Shown: positions 41,138-49,966, numbered from the stretch's first letter. The stretch: 64,000 bases of DNA from Candidatus Saccharibacteria bacterium oral taxon 488 (GCA_013099195.1 CP039999.1:372001-436000), one strand, 5' to 3'. Numbers and translations are program-made. The notes: generated from the letters alone by a model not told the origin.

Positions 41138-41437
41138 TCAGTGCGAGGCGCGGGTGGATTTTGTGGTGCGCGCTTGGGTTGGTTTGGCTGGCCGTGGCAG
41201 GCGCGGCGCAATGATGGCGTCCAACACCGTCCAGGCGACGCTATTGACCAAGAAGACCACGCCGACGATACCGGCGATTGAGGCGGCCAGATGTGCGGCT
41301 GAATTACTGATCAGGATTAGCCCGCCGCCGACCGTTAAGCTGATGATGGCTAGGGCAACGTAGGCCTGCTGTAACTTGAGGCGCTGATTTTTCTGCTCGT
41401 TCCAGGTGATCAGCCCTCGCTTGATAAGCTCTAACAT
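41138..41437 (-). CDS. Small membrane protein, two to three TM helices
   Basis: 99 aa. Amphipathic start (MLELIKRGLITW), hydrophobic segments LALAIISLTVGGGLI-like and ASIAGIVGVVFLVNSVAWTVL, and a basic Arg/Pro/Thr tail. I start at the ATG at 41437 because TGC-TATAAT ends seven bases upstream; the longer frame from a TTG would cover the promoter. Function unknown. Confidence 0.68.
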   Translation of the reverse strand: MLELIKRGLITWNEQKNQRLKLQQAYVALAIISLTVGGGLILISNSAAHLAASIAGIVGVVFLVNSVAWTVLDAIIAPRLPRPAKPTQARTTKSTRASH

Positions 41438-41488
41438 GCTCGAAATTATAGCATTGTTTATGAGTAAAGTCAACGTTACCTATAGTCG

Positions 41489-41872
41489 CTAGTTAGTCAC
41501 TAGGCAAAACCTATTTCCATCGGGGTCTTGCATAACTACCCAGCGCCAGTTGCCTTCTGACTTTTCTTCTACGAGCTTTCCACCAAGGTCGATTATTTGT
41601 TGAATAGCCTCGTCAATATCATCGACAACAATATCGATATGCATCCCGAGAGATTCTTGATTGGGAACCTGTTGGATACTAATTGTTACCCCATCCTCAT
41701 TATTAGTCGATGGTAGATCAATGTATGGCGGTGAGACATCACCCAGCTCTCTGCCGGTTACGGCGCTCCAGAACTTTGCCGATTTTTCACTATCTGTTGC
41801 ATTTATAATAACGTATCCAAGCGCACCAATGGGTGCTGTTTTCTTCTCGGGTATTGTTCTTCCCTTCTCCAT
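41489..41872 (-). CDS. VOC/glyoxalase-like protein
   Basis: 127 aa, one VOC unit pair. YVIINATDSEKSAKFWSAVTGRELGD and HIDIVVDDIDEAIQQIIDLGG with the final MQDPDGNRFCLVTN match glyoxalase-like (Glyoxalase_6-type) proteins; metal ligands are plausible (H78, E in the last strand missing or moved). Substrate unknown; such proteins can be dioxygenases, isomerases or resistance proteins. TATAAT seven bases before the ATG (leaderless). Confidence 0.82.
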   Translation of the reverse strand: MEKGRTIPEKKTAPIGALGYVIINATDSEKSAKFWSAVTGRELGDVSPPYIDLPSTNNEDGVTISIQQVPNQESLGMHIDIVVDDIDEAIQQIIDLGGKLVEEKSEGNWRWVVMQDPDGNRFCLVTN

Positions 41873-41962
41873 AGTTTTTATTATAACAAAATACCCATGT
41901 TGCTCAGGTACAATTCAATTTAAAAAGAGCGTCGGCTAACGCTCTCTGTGACATAACTAATA

Positions 41963-42047
41963 TGGTGCCGGAAGTAGGACTCGAACCTACGAAGCCTTAC
42001 GGCGGGAGATTTACAGTCTCCTGTGATTGCCACTACACGATTCCGGC
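41963..42047 (-). tRNA. tRNA-Tyr (GTA)
   Basis: 85 nt, type II with a long variable arm. Acceptor GCCGGAA/TTCCGGC, anticodon stem GGAGA/TCTCC with loop CTGTAAA, T-arm GTAGG-TTCGAGT-CCTAC, encoded CCA. Confidence 0.95.
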
Positions 42048-42110
42048 ATGAAGCTTGCTGCATCGCGGCGCCCGCATGTTCTTACACGCTTGGTGCGAGG
42101 GCGATGCAAA

Positions 42111-42187
42111 TGGAGCCGATTCAGGGATTCGAACCCAGGACCTGCTGTTTACAAAACAGCTGCTCTAACCAGCTGAGCTAAATCGGC
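42111..42187 (-). tRNA. tRNA-Thr (TGT)
   Basis: 77 nt. Acceptor GCCGATT/AATCGGC, anticodon stem GCTGT/ACAGC with loop TTTGTAA (anticodon TGT), T-arm with loop TTCGAAT, encoded CCA. Lies 63 bases upstream of tRNA-Tyr in the same orientation; the spacer has a GCATCGC/GCGATGC inverted repeat. Confidence 0.95.
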
Positions 42188-42229
42188 ATCTTGAATGATT
42201 GTAGCAAGTTTTGTCACCCAAGACAAGGT

Positions 42230-42928
42230 CTACATGATCACTTTTCGTGATTGTTGCCGCGGCTGGCGTGCCTGCTGAGGATGAGCTGGGTGTGGCGAAC
42301 GGCGCGGGACGGCGGCTGACTTGTCGGGCGTGAGCATGGCCGTGGCGCGCTCGCGAAGCTTGGCGGCCAGTTCGGGCTGCTTGGCGCTGTCGTAGGCTTG
42401 GGCAAGCGTATTCAATGTGTGCGGCGTCGGTTCAAGCTCGGCGGCCTTTTCTAGCGCCGCCAGCATCTTCTTCGTATTACCTAATTTCTCCTGGACCTTG
42501 GCGTAAGCGATGTGCCGGGCGGCATGACTGGCCTCCATATCAAGCGCCTGCTCAAACGCCAGCGCCGCCTTGACATAATCTTGAGTCTCGTAGTAAATGA
42601 GGCCGACATTGTGCAGGCTCGAGGCGCTCGGCTCGAGGCTCTGGGCGATTTCAAAGCACTCGATGGCGTCCTTGTAGGCACGCTGCTTGGCATACAAAAT
42701 CCCCAGGCGATTGTAGGCCGTGGCGTTCTTTTCATCGACGCGCAGGATGGTTAGGAGTGCTTTCTCGGCACGCAGATATTTGTTTTCACGCAGCGACTCT
42801 TGAGCGATAGCCCAGAGCTTGTCAAGTTTCTCTGACAATTTAACTGGTAAGTTTTGTGCTTCGCCGACTGACGGCTGATACCAAACTGCCCACACCATAA
42901 CCAGCAGGATAACTAATAATCCAGACAT
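42230..42928 (-). CDS. Membrane-anchored TPR protein
   Basis: 232 aa. An N-terminal hydrophobic helix (MSGLLVILLVMVWAVWY) is followed by four or five tetratricopeptide repeats (e.g. AYNRLGILYAKQRAYKDAIECFEIAQSLEP) and a basic Pro/Arg tail. It should be a scaffold at the membrane. I start at the ATG at 42928, not at the ATG two codons earlier, because TGG-TATAAT (42937-42942) ends eight bases before it but only two before the other. Confidence 0.82.
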   Translation of the reverse strand: MSGLLVILLVMVWAVWYQPSVGEAQNLPVKLSEKLDKLWAIAQESLRENKYLRAEKALLTILRVDEKNATAYNRLGILYAKQRAYKDAIECFEIAQSLEPSASSLHNVGLIYYETQDYVKAALAFEQALDMEASHAARHIAYAKVQEKLGNTKKMLAALEKAAELEPTPHTLNTLAQAYDSAKQPELAAKLRERATAMLTPDKSAAVPRRSPHPAHPQQARQPRQQSRKVIM

Positions 42929-42937
42929 ATGCATCTA

Positions 42938-43768
42938 TTATACCACAATATTGATCAGCGCCAGCCGTACGTTGCCATTGTGCCTTAGCCGGGTTTCGGC
43001 GGTGATGATCCGATCAAGGAGGGACTGGTGTGTGGGACTCGGCTGAGTCTTCATCTGAAACGCCACCATGGTGAGGAGGATGTCGATCAGCTGGAGGGCT
43101 TTGGTGCGGTCGGTGAAATAGGATGGCAGCGTGCGTAGTGCTTCGTATGAGCCCGGTGTAGAGAGGATGCATTTGGCGTCAGTGGCGATAGCTTGATATT
43201 CTGACAGTAGTTTCGGTGTGCGTGCTAGTTGGCGGATGAGGAGTGGCCGGCCGGCGGCCAGGAACAGGATTTGGCGCCGCTCGCTGGCAGTGAGAGAGGT
43301 AGCATCAAGCAGCGTCTCGTCCTGTGCTGACGAGGTACGGTGCAGGGTCAGTACCTGACAGCGCGAATGAATGGTGGCCAGGAGCTGCTGTTCGTTCTCG
43401 GTCACCAGCAAAAAATGCGTGTTGGCGTTCGGCTCCTCTAGGGATTTGAGAAGCGCATTCTGGGCCGCCTCGCTCATGTGGTCGGCTGGATTGATAATGA
43501 TGACGCGGCGGGTGGTGGCGTGCGTGCGCAGCATAGCGATCATGGTGCGGACTTGCTCAGTCGTAATCGTGGTTTTTGCCTCCAGCGGCTGCAGCCGAAT
43601 CATCTCTGATGGCGTGAGGCCCGCCAGATATTCGGCGGCGCCTATGCCGTCCAGTCCACGCTCGGCGGTGATGATCACCGCCTGTGGTAGCCGCTCGGCG
43701 AGTTGGCGCAGTGGAGCGTGGTCGCGATGCGCCACCACTGGTGTGCGCGGCGGGCGGGTGTTAGTCAT
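42938..43768 (-). CDS. holB: DNA polymerase III delta-prime-like clamp-loader subunit
   Basis: 276 aa. A AAA+ fold with NPADHMSEAAQNALLKSLEEP, FLLVTENEQQLLATI and the HSRCQVL sensor (the SRC arginine-finger motif). The P-loop is degenerate (ERGLDGIGAAEY), as expected for delta-prime, which does not hydrolyse ATP. The zinc finger of E. coli delta-prime is absent. The ATG at 43768 overlaps the rluD-like stop by eight bases, so I prefer it to a longer frame that begins 27 codons earlier. Confidence 0.85.
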   Translation of the reverse strand: MTNTRPPRTPVVAHRDHAPLRQLAERLPQAVIITAERGLDGIGAAEYLAGLTPSEMIRLQPLEAKTTITTEQVRTMIAMLRTHATTRRVIIINPADHMSEAAQNALLKSLEEPNANTHFLLVTENEQQLLATIHSRCQVLTLHRTSSAQDETLLDATSLTASERRQILFLAAGRPLLIRQLARTPKLLSEYQAIATDAKCILSTPGSYEALRTLPSYFTDRTKALQLIDILLTMVAFQMKTQPSPTHQSLLDRIITAETRLRHNGNVRLALINIVV

Positions 43769-44942
43769 GAGTGGCCTCGCCGGGCTCGTTCGGGGTTGCG
43801 GCAACTCTCGGGAATAATTGTTGAAACTCCTCCGGAACGGCCGCCTCAAAGGTTTTTCGTTCGCCCGATGGCAACGTGATTTCTAATTTGTGGGCGTGAA
43901 GCATCAGACGTCTGGCGTTTGGCTTGCCGTAGACACGGTCGCCGAGAATTGGTGTGGCTAGGTGCGCCATATGAACGCGCAGCTGGTGGGTGCGGCCGGT
44001 GGTGGGCTTAAGTTCAATTAGCGCCTGGTTGTCAGTCGCCATCAGTACGCGGTAGGTCGTTTGGGCGGGCTTGCCGTTCGGGTCGATGCGGAAGGTGCTG
44101 GGCGCGGACGGGTTGCGGCCAATCGGCAGGTCAATCTTCGCGGCGGCTAGTTTCGGCACGCCGTCGGTCACTGCTAGGTAGGTTTTTTTGGCGGTACGCT
44201 GGGCAAATTGCCGTTGTAAGTGGGTCGCGGCGTCATCGGTTTTAGCGATGATCAGTACGCCCGAAGTGTCGCGGTCGAGCCGATGGACGATGCCCGGCCG
44301 GTCGGTGTCCGAGGCGAATGAGGTTTTAGGACGAATAATCTCCGCTACCGTCGGCTCGGTCGACAGTCCACCTTTGGCGTGTGTCAGGAGACCACTGGGT
44401 TTGTTCACCACCATCACGTCATCATCTTCGTACAACACTGGCAGCTCTGCACTGGTCTGCTCCTGCTCTGGCAGCTTGACGGCAATTTCATCAGTCTCGT
44501 CAACCTCAAACTTCGGCGCCGTCACCACTCGCTGATTGACCGAAACATGCCCGGCTTTGATGTATTTTTGCCAGAGACTGCGCGAAATTGACGGGTCAAA
44601 TGCCGTGGACAAGTGGATGTCCAGGCGCTGCTTGGTCGGCATGATGTGGAGCATGATGACGAACTTGCCTTGAAATGGCGTTTCGATGCAGCTTGGGTCA
44701 AGCGGGTTTGGCAAAATCTCAGCGTTAGCTGGCTTGTCAGGCCACAATTCGTCAATTGATTCTTCATCGACGATCGAGCCGTAGAGCACGGCGAAGTGCT
44801 GCTTGTTCAGGATAAATTCCGCCACGATGTGCGATTCATCTGTCTGGACCTTCAGATGGCGCAAGGCTTTGACGGGCGTGCTGTCGTCCGCCAGTTGGTA
44901 TAATCTGGCGATCTTGAGGACGGTGCGCGGCGAAATTTTCAC
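43761..44942 (-). CDS. RluD-family pseudouridine synthase with extra N-terminal domain
   Basis: 393 aa, GTG start. An S4-like RNA-binding region at ~105-155 (RLDIHLSTA...VSVNQRVV) and the catalytic domain with HRLDRDTSG at 220-228 (catalytic Asp225) and GRTHQLRVHMA. It makes pseudouridine in rRNA or tRNA. The first ~95 residues (MKISPRTVLKIARLYQ..., ending near CIETPFQG) are not part of the RluD family and do not match anything I know. The GTG overlaps the stop of a 30-codon ORF, so translation is probably coupled. Confidence 0.87.
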   Translation of the reverse strand: MKISPRTVLKIARLYQLADDSTPVKALRHLKVQTDESHIVAEFILNKQHFAVLYGSIVDEESIDELWPDKPANAEILPNPLDPSCIETPFQGKFVIMLHIMPTKQRLDIHLSTAFDPSISRSLWQKYIKAGHVSVNQRVVTAPKFEVDETDEIAVKLPEQEQTSAELPVLYEDDDVMVVNKPSGLLTHAKGGLSTEPTVAEIIRPKTSFASDTDRPGIVHRLDRDTSGVLIIAKTDDAATHLQRQFAQRTAKKTYLAVTDGVPKLAAAKIDLPIGRNPSAPSTFRIDPNGKPAQTTYRVLMATDNQALIELKPTTGRTHQLRVHMAHLATPILGDRVYGKPNARRLMLHAHKLEITLPSGERKTFEAAVPEEFQQLFPRVAATPNEPGEATHD

Positions 44943-45031
44943 GCGGCGTGTCCTCGGGTATTTGAACAGTCAGGAATGTGCGACGCTTGATTTGGCGGCG
45001 TTTCTAGCTCGGCGAAAAAAATTGCCTTCAT
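44939..45031 (-). CDS. 30-codon ORF linking trpS and the rluD-like gene
   Basis: ATG at 45031, four bases after the trpS stop with GGAG eight bases upstream; the TGA stop overlaps the GTG start of the next gene (GCGTGA). The peptide (MKAIFFAELETPPNQASHIP, then ten more residues) has no recognised motif. It may be a real peptide or only a device that carries ribosomes from trpS to the rluD-like GTG start. Confidence 0.45.
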   Translation of the reverse strand: MKAIFFAELETPPNQASHIPDCSNTRGHAA

Positions 45032-45035
45032 TACG

Positions 45036-46097
45036 CTATCTCCGTAGCCCCACAGCCGTTTGGACGCGGTGCAGGGTTGCATTAGCGACGATGTTCATGT
45101 CGCGCTCGCTGGACTCTAGTTTGTCCTCAATTGCCCGCTCGTCAACTGCCGCCAGACGCGCCTGGAAATTCGCCAAGAATTCCGCGACTTCATCAGCCAC
45201 GATTCGCTTGAAATCGCCGTAGCGTTCCATGCCCGCGTATTCGCTAATGGTCTGTTCCAAGCTGACGTCTCGTCCAGCGTCCTGGCGCACCAGCGTCAAA
45301 ATCTCCAGCAGATTGGAAATTCCCGGTTGGTTGTCGCGGTCGTACTGCACTGTGCCCCGTGAGTCGGTGGTGGCGCTCATGATTTTTTTGTGCGCTGCCT
45401 CTGGCTCGTCGCCGAGGAAGATGACACCCTTGCCGCTGTCGTCGGATTTGCTCATTTTTTTGGTCGGGTTCATCAGATCTTTAATCCTCAGACCTTGGTC
45501 GTTGCCGAAGAATTGGTGCTGCTCGGCGACTGGTTTGGGCACGACAAACAGATCGCCAAATTTGCGGTTCATGCGCTCGGCGATGTCGCGGGTGAATTCC
45601 AGGTGCTGCGTCTGGTCGTCGCCGACTGGCACGTAAGTGGCGCCGTAGAGCAAGATGTCGGCGGCCATCAGGACTGGGTAGTTGAAGAGGCCGACGGAAA
45701 TCTGGTCGCCGTGAAGCTTGTCAGACTTATCCTTAAACTGCGTCATTCGGCTCATTTCGCCAAACCCGGTGAAGCAGTCCAAAATCCACGCCAGCTCGCT
45801 GTGGGCTGAGACGCGGCTTTGGCGGTACAAATGAATCGCCTCGTTATCTAGCGGCAACCCTGCGGCCGTGTAAATCCGGGCGTTGCTGAGGATGCTGTCG
45901 TACAACTTGCTGTGGTCAATCGGCGTGGTGAAGCTGTGCAGATCCGGGATGAACAGATTGATATCATAATCGGCCGAGCGGCGCTTCGCCATATCAACAA
46001 TCGGCAAGATAGCGCCAAAATAATTGCCAATGTGAATATCGTTGTTGGCGCGTACGCCAGTGAGGATGACGGGTTTGGATGGTTTCATTGTATTCAT
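45036..46097 (-). CDS. trpS: Tryptophanyl-tRNA synthetase
   Basis: 353 aa, class I synthetase charging tRNA-Trp (gene at 33632). HIGN at 22-25, GDDQTQHLEFTRDIAERMN and KKMSKSDDSGKG are present. Start choice is open: the ATG at 46097 has AAAGGAG at a good distance, while TATAAT, which overlaps that same ATG, ends seven bases before a second in-frame ATG at 46088 and would give a leaderless message from there. Both may be used. Confidence 0.96.
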   Translation of the reverse strand: MNTMKPSKPVILTGVRANNDIHIGNYFGAILPIVDMAKRRSADYDINLFIPDLHSFTTPIDHSKLYDSILSNARIYTAAGLPLDNEAIHLYRQSRVSAHSELAWILDCFTGFGEMSRMTQFKDKSDKLHGDQISVGLFNYPVLMAADILLYGATYVPVGDDQTQHLEFTRDIAERMNRKFGDLFVVPKPVAEQHQFFGNDQGLRIKDLMNPTKKMSKSDDSGKGVIFLGDEPEAAHKKIMSATTDSRGTVQYDRDNQPGISNLLEILTLVRQDAGRDVSLEQTISEYAGMERYGDFKRIVADEVAEFLANFQARLAAVDERAIEDKLESSERDMNIVANATLHRVQTAVGLRR

Positions 46098-46121
46098 TAT
46101 AACACTCCTTTGGTTTTGAAA

Positions 46122-46778
46122 TTATTTATCTGCTGACTGTGCCCGGTCTAGGATGTTCGACAGTTCGCTAATAAGTTCACGCAGTTGAGGATTGCGCAAT
46201 ATTGCCCGGCGGGTGGCTGGCGTCCAAATGAGCGTGCGGGAACGTAAGGTTTCTGCCAGCGTTTCGCCCGACGGCGTCAGCAAGCCTTCTTTATCCAATT
46301 GAAACAATTCAGGCAGCAGCGCGTCGCAAAGCAGTGCCAATGGGGCTTGCGACCGGGCAATGATTCGGTCGTGCTCATCGACTGGCACAGAAATTGGGTT
46401 AAATCCTAATTGCTGCAAATGGCTGGCTGCCGCCTCGGCGTTTGGCTGATCGCTGGCGACAACCGCGCGCTGGGCGCTATTCATTAGCAAATGGACGACG
46501 GCAGCTTTCTGGCCAAGCTGATCGTTAAATCGGCGGCTGGTGTCCATAACGCTATCGTGTAAAATTATCAGCCCCCTCACGGGCGGTACGGTAAAATTTT
46601 CCAGGGGCGCGCACACGTGGATAATTTCGCAATCAGATAATTCTTCTGTGTTGGTGTGGCGGTCGGCTATGTCAAATTCGCGAACTAGAAAGCCGTACTT
46701 CTTAGCGCGCTGTACCAATTGCGAACCCAAATCGCCTAGCGAACCGATAACGCCTATAGTTTGTTTTGCTGCTGTCAT
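46122..46778 (-). CDS. Prephenate dehydrogenase-like NAD-binding protein
   Basis: 218 aa. Rossmann motif GVIGSLGDLG at 9-18, then HVCAPLENF and a C-terminal helical part. The overall shape resembles TyrA/prephenate dehydrogenase, but the family catalytic His in the MHP motif is not evident (HLLMNSAQR here), and no aromatic amino acid genes are nearby. The true reaction is uncertain. AAAGGAGG lies four bases before the ATG. The gene precedes trpS by 24 bases. Confidence 0.6.
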   Translation of the reverse strand: MTAAKQTIGVIGSLGDLGSQLVQRAKKYGFLVREFDIADRHTNTEELSDCEIIHVCAPLENFTVPPVRGLIILHDSVMDTSRRFNDQLGQKAAVVHLLMNSAQRAVVASDQPNAEAAASHLQQLGFNPISVPVDEHDRIIARSQAPLALLCDALLPELFQLDKEGLLTPSGETLAETLRSRTLIWTPATRRAILRNPQLRELISELSNILDRAQSADK

Positions 46779-46893
46779 ACGGCCTCCTTTGATTTTACGG
46801 GGATGATTATATTGTTAAGTATACGCTATTTGGCGTCGCTATACAGATTCATTGATACGATAGTCTGGGCTTGGACCCGATCTCAATTATAGA

Positions 46894-47748
46894 TCATTTT
46901 CTTAATCTTTTTGTGCGACTTGTAGATTTTGACGGATACTCGCCCGCAAAGTGCTGCCTGATTAGTCCGGACAAGCGCTCAGCGTATGTATCCGTTATTT
47001 CGTGCCCTTGCATGGTCATCGAGCGATGGGCGATATTCTTATGCTCTTTGGCTAGTTTCTTCAAATTCCGTTCGACGATCAGTGGGTCGAGTTTGCCCGA
47101 CAGAATAGTGATTGGCAGTTTCAATTGTGATATATCAGTCATCGTGGTTTGATTGATTATTGCAGTATTTAGAGCGGTCAGGAAGGATTTAGCAGTAATT
47201 TTATCAGCCTTAAATCCCGCGTCGGGCCATATATTATGTCGGTCAGCGAACTGCAACAGGCGCTTTGAGCTCCTCGGATGCTTGTTGATAAGGCTATATA
47301 GGGCCCGTAATATTTTTTCTGGATGATGGATTTTCTCATCAATCTTAGGGTGATATATTGGTGGGCTGCATAGGATTAGCGACTGAGCTAATTTTGGATA
47401 TTTTTTAGCGAGTTCTACAGCTGCCAACGAACCCATAGAGTGGCCAATGACGATGTCAAGATGAGTGATTGATTCGTGACGTAGCGTAGCGGCGATGCTG
47501 GTGGCCTGGTCGTGGGCGTTGTATGATTTCCAGTCGGGTTTTGGTGAATTGCCAAATCCTAGCATGTCGATGGCGATAACTTGCGTATCTTTAGGCAGAT
47601 ATTGCTCCAGTGGCTTCCAGGTGCGCCAAGAGGTGCCCAGCCCATGGATAAGTAGAATAGTAGATTTTGGGTTATCTGGGCGACAAAAATAATGCACATT
47701 CAGGGTGTACGGGACGCGCAGCCAGCGGTGGATGAGTCGGTCGAACAT
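46894..47748 (-). CDS. Alpha/beta hydrolase
   Basis: 284 aa. Oxyanion motif HGLG (35-38), nucleophile elbow GHSMGS with Ser104, acid in LSGKLDPL and His in MQGHEITD. A cap region lies between ~135 and 205. No signal peptide. Substrate not inferable; esterase/lipase or epoxide-type hydrolases share this pattern. TATACT (47755-47760) ends six bases before the ATG (leaderless). Confidence 0.87.
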   Translation of the reverse strand: MFDRLIHRWLRVPYTLNVHYFCRPDNPKSTILLIHGLGTSWRTWKPLEQYLPKDTQVIAIDMLGFGNSPKPDWKSYNAHDQATSIAATLRHESITHLDIVIGHSMGSLAAVELAKKYPKLAQSLILCSPPIYHPKIDEKIHHPEKILRALYSLINKHPRSSKRLLQFADRHNIWPDAGFKADKITAKSFLTALNTAIINQTTMTDISQLKLPITILSGKLDPLIVERNLKKLAKEHKNIAHRSMTMQGHEITDTYAERLSGLIRQHFAGEYPSKSTSRTKRLRK

Positions 47749-47765
47749 AGTCTTAGTATACTATG

Positions 47766-47800
47766 AAAACACTCCGCCTGCACATGAGACGGAGTATTTT
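47766..47800. terminator. Bidirectional terminator after rpsI
   Basis: ACTCCG (47771-47776) / CGGAGT (47790-47795) with flanking A and T runs that pair further (AAAA/TTTT). It ends the alpha-operon transcripts on the minus strand. Confidence 0.75.
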
Positions 47801-47823
47801 CGAGAATCATTTTCTCCTCTGTT

Positions 47824-48222
47824 TTAACGCTTGGAGAATTGTTCGCGCTTGCGGGCGGAACGCAGACCGTATTTCTTGCGCTCTTTCTCGCGTGGGTCGC
47901 GCTTGAGCAGCTCAGCCTTCTTCAAGACTGGGCGCAGATCAGCGTGAGCAGCCGTCAATGCTTTAGCGATGCCAAGCTTGATGGCGTCAACTTGACCAGC
48001 GAGACCGCCACCTTTAACCAAGATGGTAACGTCGTATTCCTTTTGCTTGCTGACGATAGCTAGTGGGTCGGTTACTTCTGCGAGCAAGGTTTTATTGCCA
48101 TCCAAGTACTCAGCGGCTGCTTTGCCGTTGATGGTGATGGTACCCTTGCCAGGAAGCAAGCGAACACTTGCTGAAGCGCTTTTGCGTCGTCCCAAGCCGT
48201 AGAAATAGGTATCAGTAGCCAT
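47824..48222 (-). CDS. rpsI: 30S ribosomal protein S9
   Basis: 132 aa. GLGRRKSASASVRLLPGKG and the C-terminal KKYGLRSARKREQFSKR, whose last Arg reaches the P-site tRNA. Follows rplM by one base. Last gene of the cluster. Confidence 0.97.
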   Translation of the reverse strand: MATDTYFYGLGRRKSASASVRLLPGKGTITINGKAAAEYLDGNKTLLAEVTDPLAIVSKQKEYDVTILVKGGGLAGQVDAIKLGIAKALTAAHADLRPVLKKAELLKRDPREKERKKYGLRSARKREQFSKR

Positions 48223-48223
48223 A

Positions 48224-48655
48224 TTACTTTACCTCAACTTTCTCTGGGGTTTGTGCTGTGTGAGCATGTTCGCTGCCGGCAAATACACGCAGACGCTTGA
48301 GGCGTTCTGCTTGCAATTTGTTCTTTGGCAACATGCCCTTGACAGCTGCTTCAATAATTCGTTCTGGGTGGCGTTCACGCATTTCTTTGAACTGCGTTTC
48401 TTTGATGCCGCCCGGGAAACCACTGTGACGGTAGTAATGCTTGTCGGTTTCCTTGTAGCCCGTAACGATGGTGTTTGCAGCGTTGATAACCACGACGTAG
48501 TCACCACCATCAACGTGCGGTGTGTAGGTTGGCTTGTATTTGCCAGTCAAGTGCTTGGCGATTTCAGTTGCCAAACGACCGAGTGGCAATTCGCTCGCGT
48601 CAAACAATACCCAGCGGCGAGAAACTTCAGATGGTTTTTGTGAATAAGTCTTCAT
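48224..48655 (-). CDS. rplM: 50S ribosomal protein L13
   Basis: 143 aa. RRWVLFDASELPLGRLATEIA and the NAANTIVTGYKETDKHYYRHSG segment are typical. I start at the ATG at 48655, which has GGAGGAGA upstream; a 50-codon longer frame overlaps rplQ and is not needed. Confidence 0.97.
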   Translation of the reverse strand: MKTYSQKPSEVSRRWVLFDASELPLGRLATEIAKHLTGKYKPTYTPHVDGGDYVVVINAANTIVTGYKETDKHYYRHSGFPGGIKETQFKEMRERHPERIIEAAVKGMLPKNKLQAERLKRLRVFAGSEHAHTAQTPEKVEVK

Positions 48656-48656
48656 C

Positions 48657-49046
48657 TTATTTCTCCTCCTTCTGCTGCCTTGGTTTGATGTCGTCGACAA
48701 ACTCGATGATTGCCATTTGTGCGCCGTCGCCAACACGTAGGCGGGTGCGCTCAACGCGAACGTGTCCGCTGGTGCGGCCGCCGAGTTGCGGGGCAATTTC
48801 ATCAACCAGTTTGTAAGCAGCAGCGCGGGTGCTGAGTGCTGCGATCACCTGGCGGCGGCTGGCTAGATCGCCCTTCTTCGCCTTGGTGATGATTTTTTCA
48901 ATGTGGCGCTTCAGCTCTTTGGCTTTCGGCAAGGTGGTCTCGATTTTGCCGTGCTCAACCAGGCTGGTTGCCAGGCCTCTCAGCAAGGCTCGCCGTTGAT
49001 CACGCTCACGGCCGAACTTGCGCCCTTGATATCCGTGTCTATGCAT
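48657..49046 (-). CDS. rplQ: 50S ribosomal protein L17
   Basis: 129 aa. Starts MHRHGYQGRKFGRERDQRRALL, lines the peptide exit tunnel, and follows rpoA directly as in most bacteria. Short Lys/Glu/Gln tail at the C-terminus. Confidence 0.97.
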   Translation of the reverse strand: MHRHGYQGRKFGRERDQRRALLRGLATSLVEHGKIETTLPKAKELKRHIEKIITKAKKGDLASRRQVIAALSTRAAAYKLVDEIAPQLGGRTSGHVRVERTRLRVGDGAQMAIIEFVDDIKPRQQKEEK

Positions 49047-49048
49047 AG

Positions 49049-49966
49049 TTAAAACTCCAACTCCGCCATCTTGTCGCGTACTTCATCCAGCGCCTTTGAA
49101 CCAAAGCCTTTCAATTCTCGCAAATCTTGCTCGGTCAAAGTCACCAGGTCGCGAATGGTGCGGATTTCATTGTTAATCAGCGCATTCGTGGTGCGGGCGC
49201 TTAGGTTTAATTCTTCGATTGACATGTCAAGTTCAGAATCATCTGCCTCGTCGTTACCCAGCGCTGGTGCACCAGCCACCACAGTCGAACCTGCCAGCGC
49301 GCTATATTGACTGACGAGGATAGCCGCTGCTTCCTCAAAGGCTTCGCGCGGTGTCATCGTGCCGTCGGTCTCCACCGTCAGCGCCAGCTTTTCGAGGTTG
49401 GTCTCGTCGCCAACGCGTGTCGAGTCAACCTTATAGCGAACGCGCAGTACTGGCGTGAAGATAGCATCGAGCGCAATCATGTCGGAATGCAACCGATTAG
49501 TACTCGACTCTTCAATCGTCTGGTAACCACGGCCAGCTTCTGCCACCAAGTCCATGATGACGGTCTTATTCGGATCATCGATGGTAGCGATGATGTGGTC
49601 TGGGTTAACAACTTCTACTTCGCTGTTTGCCTGGATGTCGCCAGCGGTGATAACACCACCAGTTTTTTCCAGACGCAGCTCAACTGGCTCGTCAGTGTGA
49701 ACGCGGAGTCGCACACCCTTTAGGTTCAGCATGATGTCAACGACATCTTCTTTGACGCCCTCGACGGTGGTGAACTCGTGTGTCGCACCCTCGATGCGGA
49801 AAGCGACGATCGCGCCACCACGGATGCTTGATAGCAAGACACGGCGCATTGAGTTACCCAGCGTATTGCCATAGCCGGCGTGCATCGGCTCGATCAGAAA
49901 GGTTGCACTGGTCGCGGAAATATCATCAACGCTCGCGAGTGCTGGATTGTAAATTGCTTTTGCCAT
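49049..49966 (-). CDS. rpoA: RNA polymerase subunit alpha
   Basis: 305 aa. N-terminal dimer domain (YGNTLGNSMRRVLLSSIRGGA) and a C-terminal domain (SIEELNLSARTTNALINNEI, LKGFGSKALDEVRDKM) that contacts UP elements and activators. Both halves are intact, with a slightly short linker. Confidence 0.98.
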   Translation of the reverse strand: MAKAIYNPALASVDDISATSATFLIEPMHAGYGNTLGNSMRRVLLSSIRGGAIVAFRIEGATHEFTTVEGVKEDVVDIMLNLKGVRLRVHTDEPVELRLEKTGGVITAGDIQANSEVEVVNPDHIIATIDDPNKTVIMDLVAEAGRGYQTIEESSTNRLHSDMIALDAIFTPVLRVRYKVDSTRVGDETNLEKLALTVETDGTMTPREAFEEAAAILVSQYSALAGSTVVAGAPALGNDEADDSELDMSIEELNLSARTTNALINNEIRTIRDLVTLTEQDLRELKGFGSKALDEVRDKMAELEF

